Below are positions 1-8,823 of a DNA stretch of 64,000 nt, piece by piece; the stretch's first letter is position 1, and the number at the start of each line of letters is the position of its first letter. This DNA comes from Amphibalanus amphitrite (lineage: Eukaryota; Arthropoda; Thecostraca; Balanomorpha; Balanidae): NCBI RefSeq assembly GCF_019059575.1, contig NW_024881502.1, forward strand, positions 806,001 to 870,000. Reading direction: 5' to 3'. The notes under the pieces were generated by a model. That model was not told where the DNA came from, made no database searches, and was given only the letters and a program-made list of their open reading frames with translations. Both the position numbers and the translations under genes were made by a program.

Positions 1-205
1 ACCTCGGTGGTCAAGTCCAAGTTTGAAGTTCTTATTGGCTGTTGTCAGGTTCACTGAAAACAGTCCAGCAGCATGGACCAGTGAAATTTGTAGATACGCG
101 ATGCGCTCTCAAACACTTTCAAGGCGAGATCTGACATAGATTGCACCGGATAGGATTTGAACGGAACAAGGGTTAGATGAGCCGTATAGATCACATCAGT
201 CTGTG
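1..205. other. Unassigned sequence at left edge
   Basis: No coding or repeat signal seen. The missing 5' exons of the LDLa gene are expected somewhere left of position 2220, possibly outside the window. Confidence 0.4.
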
Positions 206-497
206 ACTGGACGGACGGAACCAGACGGGACAGACAGACTGGTGTTACTGGACGGACGGAACCAGACGGGACAGACAGACTGGTGTTACTGGACGGACTG
301 AATCAGACGGGACAGACAGACTGGTGTTACTGGACGGACGGAACCAGACGGGACAGACAGACTGGCTCAGACTGGACGGACGGAACCAGACGGGACAGAC
401 AGACTGGCTGAGACTGGACGGACGGAACCAGACGGGACAGACAGGCTGGCTGTTACTGGACGGACGGAACCAGACGGGACAGACAGGCTGGCTCAGA
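206..497. repeat. 41-42 bp minisatellite, 7 copies
   Basis: Units start at 206, 247, 288, 329, 371, 413 and 455, each opening with ACTGGACGGACGGAACCAGA. The first units are 41 bp and later ones 42 bp, with small changes in the tail. Translations across it are low-complexity in every frame, so I call no gene. Confidence 0.93.
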
Positions 498-1453
498 CAA
501 TGGGACGGACGGCCCCGATGTGCGGTAGGTCCTCCAGTTTCACCAGTCATTATACCACTGACCACAGAGAAAACGACACAGTGATGGGACAGACGGGTGA
601 TTTTCCACATTTCGATATCCTGAGAGTGTGTCTAATTTGGTTCCCACCGCCCAGCGTTACCAATACCGTGCGACCAGTGACCGTGTCACATGCGAGACTG
701 TAAAGATGATAGCATAGTCGTAAGCTAGCACGAGATGTCACGAGCCTTGTGCGCAGCCATGCTGAGGCAGTCGGTCGGCTGACGCAGGACGCGGTCTGTC
801 TGTTATGAATGCCTGCGAACTACTGTTATATTGGTCGATGGCGTCAAAGCCTTGCTAGCCGTTACCGTTCTGGATTCCGGTCGGACAAAGCCGTGCTGGC
901 TGCCGGCCCCCACCGTCCGGGAACCAGGGATCCGGAAGGTCGCCAGACGACCCCTGTCGGTCCGCACCGGCCGTACAGCCCCTGCTGGCCGTCACCGGCC
1001 GTATGTATGTTCAGCCCCTGCACTGGCTGTCACCGCGGTCGGACAAGCCCTGGGCCTGGCCGTCACCGGCCGGGGTCGGTGGTCGGTCCGCCGACCATGG
1101 TTTGCGCGTGCACGGCGCGATTTGAGGTGAACTAATTGCCTTCGCTCCGGCCGCATGACGAGCGGCGCCCAAGGTTTGGTTCACTCCAAGGCTACCGTTA
1201 CCAGGTGCCGTGACGCCATTGACCAAACCCACAACCCTGTGCGCTATATCCTCAGTCTGATTCGATGGCTTCCTGTTGAACTTACGGTCATGTCCCCAGA
1301 ACTAAAAGTTAAAACATTCAACAAATGTTTGGACTATATTCATGTCACGACGCCATAGATTATAATCCAATGACGCTATGTTGCGTTTGACAGAGCGTTC
1401 AAAACAAAACAAAAGCCCCATGAAAATAGCGCAAAGTGAGAACTGATGCAGTG
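498..1453. other. No gene; degenerate GC-rich repeats near 830-1090
   Basis: Short open frames here overlap each other and show no recognisable domain. Between about 830 and 1090 the phrase CCGTCACCGGCC and variants recur irregularly, suggesting an old decayed minisatellite. The remainder is unremarkable. Confidence 0.4.
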
Positions 1454-1462
1454 TATATAAAG
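1454..1462 (+). promoter_or_regulatory. TATA-box-like motif
   Basis: TATATAAAG is a good match to a metazoan TATA box and would place a start site near 1485-1492. No initiator, start codon or downstream exon could be tied to it, and a foldback element sits just downstream. Candidate only. Confidence 0.15.
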
Positions 1463-1520
1463 ACGAACCGTATCTTAATCTGTTGAGTACTTGAGCAAGC
1501 AGCATAATACAAGCGTAATA

Positions 1521-1890
1521 CACAAGTTTTAATGACCGGATCTCCTTGAAATCACCAATATAGAAAAGGGTAAATATTTATTCGTTGGCATTCGTTGCTA
1601 TTCGATAATATAAAAAAGGATGAATTTTCGGTCACAGACTTTCTTCTGATCTAACTATGTCTTTGAAGTACAATGAAAACAAGATTCCTAGCGAACACAT
1701 CTGCAAATAAAAGTTTCTTTGCCCTAAGCGTTTTCATTGTACTTCAAAAACATAGTTAGATCAGAAGAAGGTCCGTGACCGAAAATTCATTACTTTTTTA
1801 TATTATCGAATAGCAACGAATACCAACGAATAACTATTTACCTTTTTCTATATTGGTGATTTCAAGGAGATCCGGTCATTAAAACTTGTG
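1521..1890. mobile_element. Foldback element with about 160-bp inverted arms
   Basis: The left arm (1521-1680) begins CACAAGTTTTAATGACCGGA, and the right arm (1730-1890) ends with its reverse complement; the arms match almost throughout, with a roughly 49-bp loop. No coding capacity. The 13-mer AAAGACGAACCGT occurs at 1459-1471 and again directly after the element at 1891-1903. This may be a remnant of a larger duplication, since it is not directly at the left end. Looks like a hairpin MITE. Confidence 0.85.
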
Positions 1891-2063
1891 AAAGACGAAC
1901 CGTGTCCAATTAAATAAACAGCGCACGCTTGGACTGCAGATACGTATACCGTGCCGACCAGCCATATGATTGGCGGCCCCTATCATCCCTCTCCCTAGAT
2001 CTGACGGAGAGTCTGACTCTGGGACTGGGTGGCCCTCTGGGTCCTGTCTGACCCCCTGTCACT

Positions 2064-2236
2064 GTCCCTGCTGTGGCCCACAGAGCGCCTCACACGCGGG
2101 CCCGTACCTGGCTCACAGTGTCTGACACCCCATCCCTGTTGTCGCCCACAGAGCGCCTCACACGCGGGCCCGTACCTGGCTCACAGTGTCTGACACCCCA
2201 TCCCTGCTGTCGCCCACAGAGCGCCTCACACGCGGG
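2064..2236 (+). repeat. 68-bp repeat that triplicates a splice acceptor and exon start
   Basis: Three copies of a 68-bp unit each carry a pyrimidine-rich stretch, CCCACAG and the exon start AGCGCCTCACACGCGGG. AG dinucleotides end at 2083, 2151 and 2219. Only the third leads into the long open exon; from either of the first two the matching frame reaches TGA after 13 codons. The period is not a multiple of three, so upstream acceptors would be unproductive. Confidence 0.85.
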
Positions 2237-2403
2237 CCTGTACGGGGTGGACCTGGAGCCGGACCCGCGCTACCAGCGCTGCTGCTCCAACATCTTCCGT
2301 CCGGGCCGCGTGCTGCGCGACTGCTGCCTGGGCCTGGTGGTGCTGCTCGTCATCGCCGCCGTCATCGGCGCCATGTTCCTGCTCGTCTTCTTCGTGCTCA
2401 AAG
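2220..2403 (+). CDS. LDLa membrane protein, exon with transmembrane segment (first visible exon)
   Basis: This phase-0-in, phase-1-out exon encodes 61 residues. A juxtamembrane stretch with CC and Arg residues (RPGRVLRD, about residues 27-34) is followed by a hydrophobic helix at about residues 37-60 ending VFFVLK. Positive charges before the helix and disulfide-type domains after it (exons at 7709 and later) imply a cytoplasmic N-terminus and an extracellular C-terminus. The acceptor is CGCCCACAG and the donor AAAG|GTGCGC. No start codon precedes the helix, so at least one upstream coding exon is missing. I do not recognise an orthologue. Known: LDLa modules are extracellular calcium-binding ligand domains. 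Inferred: surface receptor or adhesion role. Confidence 0.75.
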
Positions 2404-3601
2404 GTGCGCCACTCCGCTGTACCGGCGGACGGTGGACGGTAGTCGGTGGTCGGTGGTCGGTGGACGGTAGTCGGTGGTCGGTGGGTGGCGGGCGGTGGAT
2501 GGTGGACGGTGGCTAGTGACTAGTGATTCGCGGTCGACGGCTACTGGTTGTGCTGTTGCGTACCGGTGATGTGCCGTGCTGTCCGTTGTCGACTGTGCTG
2601 TGCTGCATGTTGCTGACCGGTGCTGTTGTTGATCGATGCTGTGTTGTTGTCGACTGTGCTGTGCTGCAGTTGCTGACCGGTGCTGTTGTTGATCGATGCT
2701 GTGCTGTTGTTGATCGATGCTGTGTTGTTGTCGACTGTGATGTGTTGTTGTCGGCTGTGCTATACTGTTGCTGACCGATGCTATGTTGTTGTCGACTGAC
2801 TGCAGTCTGCCGTACAAAGACCAAACAATTACGCTAGGGTGACCTCTTACTTGAGGTAATTGACCTCTGACCTGACGTAATCGTGTTTCCCTTTGTGCGG
2901 CTATACACAGTAACAATGCAGCAACAATACAGCAGCTGCGTTGTTGCTGATAGGCGCTGTGTTATTGTCGACTGTTAGGTAGTTGTCGAGTGTGCTGTAT
3001 TGTTGCTGACTGGCGCTGTGTTGTTGTTTGTGACTGTGGTGTGGTTGTCGACTGTGCTGTACTGTTGCTGATCGGTGCTGTGTTTTTGTTGCTGACCGGT
3101 GCTGTGCTGTTGTTGCTGTCCGGTGCCGTTGCCGACCGGTGTTGTTGCTGATTGTGCTGTACCTACTGTCTCTGACAGTGCTGCTGCTGTTGCTGACCGG
3201 TGTTGTTACTGCTGACTGCTATGATATCTCTGACTGTGCTGCTGCTGTTGCTGACCGGTGTTGTTACTGACTGCTGTACTGTCTCTGACTGTGCTGCTGC
3301 TGTTGCTGACCGGTGTTGTTGCTGATTGCTGTACTGTCTCTGACTGTGCTGCTGCTGATGCTGACTGCTGTGCTGTCTCTGACTGTGCTGCTGCTGTTGC
3401 CGACTGGTGTTGTTGCTGACTGCTGTACTGTATCTGACTGTGCTGCTGCTGTTGCTGACCGGTGTTGTTACTGACTGCTATGCTGTCTCTGACTGCTGCT
3501 GCTGTTGCTGACCGGTGTTGTTGCTGATTGCTGTGCTGCCTCTGACTGTGCTGCTGCTGTGGCTGACTGTGCTGTTGCTGACCGGTGTTGTGCTGTCGCA
3601 G
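2404..3601. repeat. Intron filled with GGTGGTCGG and CTGTTG-type minisatellites
   Basis: Immediately after the donor, 2420-2520 is a (GGACGGTAGTCGGTGGTC)-like array. From about 2550 to 3600 imperfect CTG/TTG-rich repeats follow, with roughly 50-60 bp higher-order units around GCTGTTGCTGACCGGTGTTG. They run to within a few bases of the next acceptor (TGCTGTCGCAG). Open frames inside are low-complexity and rejected as genes. Confidence 0.85.
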
Positions 3602-3697
3602 ATCTGACGCCCAGCGCCGAGTCGAGAGCGCCCAGCAACGCGTCTCAGAGCGGCTTGGACGGGCCGGAGCTCGATCAGAAGTCGCGCGGCAGGGGCG
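3602..3697 (+). CDS. LDLa membrane protein, exon 2 (juxtamembrane linker)
   Basis: A 96-bp phase 1-1 exon with acceptor CTGTCGCAG and donor GGGGCG|GTAGGT. The split codon joins the G from 2403 to AT, giving Asp. It encodes a 32-residue Ser/Pro/Gly-rich linker just outside the membrane, with one N-glycosylation sequon (N-A-S). No domain. The exon call rests on phase agreement with both neighbours and on the abrupt change from repeat to complex sequence. Confidence 0.68.
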
Positions 3698-4077
3698 GTA
3701 GGTGCCAAATGTACCGCCCAGTGGCGGCCGCGGGTGCCATTTCTACCGTCGGCAGGTGTTGTACGTGTATGTATGTAGCGTGCGAGTGTGATATGTATCG
3801 GCGAGCGGCCGTGGCCAGAGTGCAGCGGCGCGGTCCGCGGAGGCGCCGGGCAGAGACCGGGGGTTGAATATGTATCAGGTGGTCATGGCTGCCTGTCGTC
3901 AATCGGCCGGCCTTCATTGATGGTATGCTAACGCTGCTCGGCGGAAAACCGGTACCAATGCGGCGGGCAGCAGCGAGTAGAGATTCAGTTACTTGAAGCA
4001 CTGAATACTGAACGGTGAACAAAACCCGGTGATTTGTTATACGCATTTACTGACTGCTTCGCTCGGCTGGTTTGCAG

Positions 4078-4155
4078 GTCGACGTGAGGATGAGATCAAC
4101 ATCAACGACATTTACGGAGCCAATGACGTCGACTGGGACGATTTGGAGGACCACG
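4078..4155 (+). CDS. LDLa membrane protein, exon 3 (acidic linker)
   Basis: A 78-bp phase 1-1 exon between acceptor GGTTTGCAG and donor CCACG|GTAGGT. It encodes 26 residues that turn strongly acidic (DVDWDDLEDH at the end), continuing in the next exon as a run of Asp. The conserved-looking composition and correct phase support it; the short length limits confidence. Two further copies of the donor context follow at 4237 and 4303. Confidence 0.68.
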
Positions 4156-4330
4156 GTAGGTGTGCAGACACAGTCTGAGACTGTGACACTGTGACACTGT
4201 GACACTGAGCACACCACAGACGGTAGCACAGGCCACGGTAGGTGAGACGGACACACTGTGACACTGTGCACGCCTGACGCCACAGACGGTAGCACAGGCC
4301 ACGGTAAGTGTGACCTGTGCACCGGCTACC
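4156..4330 (+). repeat. 66-bp repeat copying the exon-3 donor
   Basis: GGCCACGGTAGGTG (donor end 4237) and GGCCACGGTAAGTG (donor end 4303) repeat the context of the true donor at 4155, separated by GACACTGTGACACTG-type sequence. Relative to 4155 they are shifted by 82 and 148 bp, so neither keeps the frame, and a TGA follows the true donor when read through. Probably minisatellite growth at the exon edge. Confidence 0.65.
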
Positions 4331-4570
4331 ACGGGCGATATAATTGCCTGATTAGGATGACTTGCTACGCTTGTCGAAACATTGGTGCCTCAACGTGGAC
4401 ACTAACGTGACTACGATATCTAGTTATATCCCGCGCCAGGATGTAGCTTCCAGCCAACTTCGCCAAAGTCGGTGAAGGGCCTTTTTTACCACAGCCGATT
4501 ATTTGGATTAGAGAAAGCTAGAAAGATGCAATGAAATTAATCGATAGCCTTCTATTCCTAAGGTCTCTAC

Positions 4571-4812
4571 TAAGAATTTAATGCGAGCCCGTATAAGCTG
4601 AATTGCGATTCCGGCCAAAGATGGTCTTAAGAAGTAGGTCACAGGTCAAAGGTCAATGGTCATTTGTGTCAGTGTCATGACATTTTCAGGGTAGTTGTAA
4701 AATTGATCAATTCAAGGGTACTGAAAGTTTCGTTGCGATCGACTGTTTTTGCGCGAGCTATTCGCGAAAAACCAAAAGGGGTTCGTCCCGTTCGCCCCCT
4801 CAAGTGTTAGGG
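4571..4812. mobile_element. Right-end fragment of TTAA element family A
   Basis: Matches the right third of the element at 33699-34584: GATTCCGGCCAAA, then AGGTCA half-sites, GGGTACTGAAAGTTTCGTTGCGATCG and CGCGAAAAACC, ending in a decayed GGGGTTCGTCCCGTTCGCCCCC hairpin region. It contains the perfect DR1 triplet AGGTCA-c-AGGTCA-a-AGGTCA at 4636-4655. It lies inside the intron before the large exon. Confidence 0.8.
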
Positions 4813-4912
4813 TTATAACTCAATCAATCGATTGTTAGAGGTCAGCTTATAAAATGTTTTCATGTGAAGGTCATGACCTGACCGAAGAAGGTCATGCTGC
4901 ATATCAACCAAG

Positions 4913-4919
4913 GTATATA
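4913..4919 (+). promoter_or_regulatory. TATA-like motif upstream of large exon
   Basis: GGTATATAAACG lies about 70 bp before the exon at 4988 and could drive an internal transcript. No initiator was identified, and the exon itself is entered through a good acceptor, so this is speculative. Confidence 0.15.
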
Positions 4920-4987
4920 AACGAGCTGAACACATTCCAGCTGTTTGATAAACCAACAAACGATTGCCGTCCTTGACTCCTTTTCAG

Positions 4988-6249
4988 ATCACGATGATGA
5001 CGATGATCGGGGTGTGGCTCCAAAGCCGGAGCCGGAGCCGGAGCCAGAGCCGGAGACGGAGTCGGATCTGGACTCGACGGACCTGGAGTCGGATACCCAC
5101 CCCATGTGGGACCAGGAGCTGCGGCTCTTCACTGATAGCACAGAGGCTGCAGAGCCCGAGCCCTCCACCACGGCGGAGCCCGAGCCCGAGCCCTCCACCA
5201 CAGCGGAGCCGGAGCCCGAGCCCTCCACCACAGCGGAGCCGGAGCCCGAGCCCTCCACCACAGCGGAGCCGGAGCCGGAGCCAACAGTCACCAGTGAGTC
5301 GGAGCCAACAGCCACAGCAGAGCCGGAGCTTTCTGTCACGGCAGAGCCGGAGCCAACAGCCACGGCAGGGCCGGAGCTTACTGCCACGGCAGAGCCGGAG
5401 CTTACTGCCACGGCAGAGCCGGAGCCAACAGGCAGGCCGGAGGACCGGACTCCGGAGCCCACGGCGGCCGCTCCGGAACCCGCCGGCACCGATGACGTCA
5501 TCCAGGAGCTGTACGACCTGTTCGAGACCGTCGAGTCGGAGCTATCGTCGACAGCCGGTCCGGACGCCGAGTCCGCGACTGTGGCGGCCGGCTCCGAGCC
5601 GGCAGCCGGCGCTCCCGAGGAGAGCCCCGTCGCCTCTGACCCGGCCTTCGAGGGCCGCGGGCTCGACGCGGGCGAGCCGGGCGCCACTGGAGACCCCGAG
5701 CAGCCCTCGGCTGACGCGCCGACCCCGGTCCCGGCCGAGGTGCCGACGGACCCGACGGCTGCAGCGGCGGGAGAGGGCGCTGCCGCCGAGCCGAGCCCGG
5801 ACTCCGTCCCCACCGCCGCCGAGCCGACCCCTGACCCCACTCCCACCGCCGCCGGGCCGACCCCTGACCCCACTCCCACCGCCGCCACTGACACTGAGGG
5901 CAGTGTCGACCCCGCCACTGAGGACGTCTCTGCGACACCGGAGCCGGCCACACAGCCTCCCGTGGTGGCCGTCAGAGCGGAGACAGCGCCGCCGACGGAG
6001 CTGCCGGCGGCGAGCCCCTCCGGCGGTCTGAGCGTGGTGGCCGGACCGGACCTGGGCCCGGCCCGGCCCGCGCCCGGCGACAGCGGCGACACCTTCGACA
6101 TCGTGGTGTCAGAGACTGCGGCGGGCGGCGCTGCGGTCGGAGGGGACGAGATCGTCACCAGCGCGGCGCTGCCCGAGTGGGCGATCACCACCGAGACGCC
6201 GCCGGCGGCCGGGGGCGCGGCGCAGCCGGGCTCGGGAGCCGACAGCACG
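4988..6249 (+). CDS. LDLa membrane protein, exon 4 (long Glu/Pro/Thr/Ala stalk)
   Basis: A 1262-bp phase-1-in, phase-0-out exon, open throughout, with acceptor CCTTTTCAG and donor AGCACG|GTACGT. It starts with an acidic run (HDDDDD), then (EP)n. Four 10-residue repeats of the type TAEPEPEPST follow (30-bp period, about 5149-5283), then Ser/Thr-Ala-Glu-Pro repeats. A short predicted helix (VIQELYDLFETVESEL, about 5498-5545) interrupts the low-complexity part. This looks like an extended, probably O-glycosylated mucin-like stalk holding the LDLa domains away from the membrane (inference). The complementary strand is also open but is a shadow of the repeat composition. Confidence 0.82.
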
Positions 6250-6528
6250 GTACGTGCCCCTTCTGACATGTACAAACACCGGGAGTCCCCAAATAAACAG
6301 TCAGGTAGTTAAATACATCTGTATGTATGTACAACACTGTGGTGGTTCCTTATATAAAGAGAAGGCTATTATATAGCGGGAAACTTTGATTTCATCGAAT
6401 GTTTCACGTTCCGTCTAACGGTGCACACCTTGAGCCATTTGTGTTCAAAGCTCCGTAATGGTTGATGAGCCCGGAGTGCCCGGTGCCCCCTCCGTGTACC
6501 TCGGGCTGACATCCCCCCCCCTCTGCAG
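6250..6528. other. Intron 4
   Basis: Short intron between donor GTACGT and acceptor CCCCCCCCTCTGCAG. AATAAA occurs at about 6292 just inside it; reading through would give about 20 extra residues before TAG at 6310-6312, so a short secreted-tail isoform is conceivable but unsupported. Confidence 0.5.
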
Positions 6529-6685
6529 GACCTGTCTGGTCTGCTCTCGGGCGACTCGCTGGCCGCTCTCGCCCGGGACGACATGCTCGACCTGATGGAG
6601 AAGCCGCCGACGCCGGAGGGCAGGTCGCTGGACTCGGCGCCCCTGCTGCAGGTGCTCGGCGGACGGCGGGAGCAGCTTCTGGCCG
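6529..6685 (+). CDS. LDLa membrane protein, exon 5 (helical segment before LDLa 1)
   Basis: Phase-0-in, phase-1-out exon of 157 bp, 52 codons plus one base. The acceptor is CTCTGCAG|GACCTG and the donor GGCCG|GTAAGG. It encodes an amphipathic-looking stretch (DLSGLLSGDSLAALARDD, then DMLDLMEK) ending REQLLA. The G of the last partial codon joins GC at 7709 to make Gly. The final 22 bases plus the donor are the first unit of a 12-copy 45-bp array, so the true exon end could be any of 12 equivalent donors; 6685 is the first. Confidence 0.72.
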
Positions 6686-7204
6686 GTAAGGGGAGCCCCG
6701 CCGGCGGCTGGCGGGAGCAGCTTCTGGCCGGTAAGGGGAGCCCCGCCGGCGGACGGCGGGAGCAGCTTCTGGCCGGTAAGGGGAGCCCCGACGGCGGACG
6801 GCGGGAGCAGCTTCTGGCCGGTAAGGGGAGACCCGACGGCGGCTGGCGGGAGCAGCTTCTGGCCGGTAAGGGGAGACCCGACGGCGGCTGGCGGGAGCAG
6901 CTTCTGGCCGGTAAGGGGAGACCCGACGGCGGCTGGCGGGAGCAGCTTCTGGCCGGTAAGGGGAGCCCCGCCGGCGGACGGCGGGAGCAGCTTCTGGCCG
7001 GTAAGGGGAGCCCCGCCGGCGGCTGGCGGGAGCAGCTTCTGGCCGGTAAGGGGAGCCCCGCCGGCGGCTGGCGGGAGCAGCTTCTGGCCGGTAAGGGGAG
7101 CCCCGCCGGCGGCTGGCGGGAGCAGCTTCTGGCCGGTAAGGAGAGCCCCGCCGGCGGACGGCGGGAGCAGCTTCTGGCCGGTAAGGGGAGCCCCGCCGGC
7201 GGCT
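6664..7204 (+). repeat. 45-bp tandem array carrying 12 phase-equivalent splice donors
   Basis: Twelve units of 45 bp (15 codons), each containing CTTCTGGCCG|GTAAGGGGAG (one unit has GTAAGGAGAG). The array is open in the gene's frame and would add 15 residues per unit of the type GKGSPAGGWREQLLA, with S/R, A/D and W/R variants. Since 45 is divisible by three, splicing from any unit into 7709 keeps the phase. Read-through ends at TGA at 7276-7278. The minus strand is also open here but is a shadow. Confidence 0.95.
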
Positions 7205-7708
7205 GGCGGGGCGTCACCGGCCGTAGTTCAAGGCTGACCAGGGACTCCGAGGGGCGTGCTGCGACGGCGCCGGTCTGAGAGCTCAGCTGCTGAAGTAGAC
7301 CGATCTCGTGTCCCGTGTGTCTGTTATCAGGCGTCTACCCAGGGCCGCTGTGGTGGAAATGTCTTCTCTATCTGCTACTGATACCCTGTAGTAGCTCATA
7401 ATGACGAGGCTATTTTCTCCATCTTTCACACAGCACCCATCTCGTAAGCTAGTTCAACTGTTCCTCCTTAACCTCTCTCAAGTCTCAAGTCACCAAAAAG
7501 TTTTCTTTTTGCACTACGGCAAGCTTTCAAATGATGCGATAACCCCATGTGAAATTATTTGACTTAAAAGCAGACTGACATAGCCCATGGGCCATGACAC
7601 ATTTGTCAGGCAGGGATATCCATAAATAGAGATTCTACTTCTCGGGTTGTGCGTGCGCGCTGCGCGGCGCGAGCAGTGACTGACGCGCGGTGGGGCGGTC
7701 CGTTGCAG
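7205..7708. other. Remainder of intron 5
   Basis: No gene or mobile element recognised. It ends with the acceptor CCGTTGCAG feeding the first LDLa exon. Confidence 0.5.
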
Positions 7709-7853
7709 GCCGCTGCTCAGCAGACGAGTTCTCCTGCGCCGCCGGCGGCGACTGCGTGCCCGGCGCGGTGCGCTGTGACGGCGCCGCCGACTGCGGCGAC
7801 GGCAGCGACGAGCTGCTCTGTCCGCGGCAGCAGTGTGTGGCCGCGCAGTACAG
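7709..7853 (+). CDS. LDLa membrane protein, exon 6 (LDLa domain 1 and start of LDLa 2)
   Basis: Phase-1-in, phase-2-out exon. It contains a complete LDLa module with six cysteines in the canonical spacing ([36 protein letters not shown]), including the calcium-box acidic residues D..DC..GSDE. It then starts a second module (CVAAQYR). The donor CAG|GTGAGC leaves two bases, AG, that are completed by A at 14905 to Arg. Good acceptor CCGTTGCAG. LDLa domains bind calcium and protein or lipoprotein ligands outside the cell. This is the best-supported exon of the gene. Confidence 0.92.
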
Positions 7854-7861
7854 GTGAGCGG

Positions 7862-8395
7862 CCCGTACCACACTGTGGCCCGTATCACAGTGGGCGGTAT
7901 CACACAGTGGAAGGTATCACAATGACGGATACACGATGGCCGGTATCACACATTGACCGATAACAGTGGCCAATATCACACAGTAACCGGTATCGCACAG
8001 TGACTGATATCACACGTTGACCGATACACAGTACCTGATACCCAGTGACCTATACATAGTCACAGTGACCGATGACACACTGACCGGTATCACAGTGACC
8101 GGTATCACAGTGACCGGTATCACAGTGGCCTATACACGGTGACAGGTATCACAGTGGCCTATACAGTATACACTGTGACCGGTATCACAGTCACCGATAC
8201 ACGGTGACCGATACACGGTGACCGATACACGGTGACCGCCCAGTATCACACTGACCTATACACGGTGACCGGTATCACAGTGGTCTAGCCCTATACACGG
8301 TGACCCGTATCACGGTGACCGATACACGGTGACCGATACACGGTGACCGCCCAGTATCACAGTGGCCTGTAGTGTATACGGTGACTGGTACCACA
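7862..8395. repeat. Minisatellite of GTATCACAGTGACCG type at intron start
   Basis: Begins within about ten bases of the exon-6 donor. Units of about 15-18 bp (CGGTATCACAGTGACC, CGATACACGGTGACC) run imperfectly for 530 bp. Non-coding. Confidence 0.88.
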
Positions 8396-8521
8396 GTTCC
8401 GGATGCTTGCAACGATGAGTGAGATGACGCGTGAGTCCGTGCCGCGACAGGACGTCCTGAACATACCCTGTGGCCTCCAGAGTCCAGGCTAATTTATCCG
8501 AGCACTCCTGTAGCAAATAGG

Positions 8522-8743
8522 TACAGTCTCTTGCTGCAGGTCGCACATCGGTGCGGTGAATCCATCAAGCCCGACCGAGGAAGGGGATGCTAAATTTGAG
8601 AGTCACCGAACCAATTGACATCCTCATCCATTCCCAGGCTAATTGGTTCGGTGACTTTCAAATGATAGCAGGCCCTTCCTCGGTCGGGCTTGATGGATCC
8701 ACCGCACCGATGAGCGTTGTACTTTCAAGAAAGACTGTGCCTA
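8522..8743. mobile_element. Small TA-flanked MITE, decayed copy
   Basis: Contains GAATCCATCAAGCCCGACCG and its inverted partner GGTCGGGCTTGATGGATCCACC, plus CAATTGACATCCTC in the centre. Related to the better-preserved 215-bp element at 25383-25597. Outer ends TACAGTCTCTTG and AAGAAAGACTGTG are degenerate. Confidence 0.75.
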
Positions 8744-8823
8744 CATTATAATATACATTATATACATTATATATACATTTATATATTCATTATATATACA
8801 TTACATTATTGCCTACATTATAA
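8744..8823. repeat. AT-rich microsatellite (TATACATTA)n
   Basis: Simple alternation of ATATACATTATATAC. Nothing else visible. Confidence 0.8.

Noticed and set aside
206..497. CRISPR-like regular repeats
   Set aside because: Units are contiguous with no unique spacers; minisatellite in animal DNA.
2073..2219. Upstream extension of the first exon to an ATG-like start
   Set aside because: The extension is two copies of the 68-bp splice-site repeat read out of phase; a true acceptor precedes 2220.
4989..6275. 428-codon minus-strand frame opposite the stalk exon
   Set aside because: Low-complexity Gly/Ser/Val shadow of the coding strand; the plus strand has splice sites and phase agreement.
6369..7217. 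282-codon minus-strand frame over the 45-bp array
   Set aside because: Any period divisible by three stays open on several frames; no domain.
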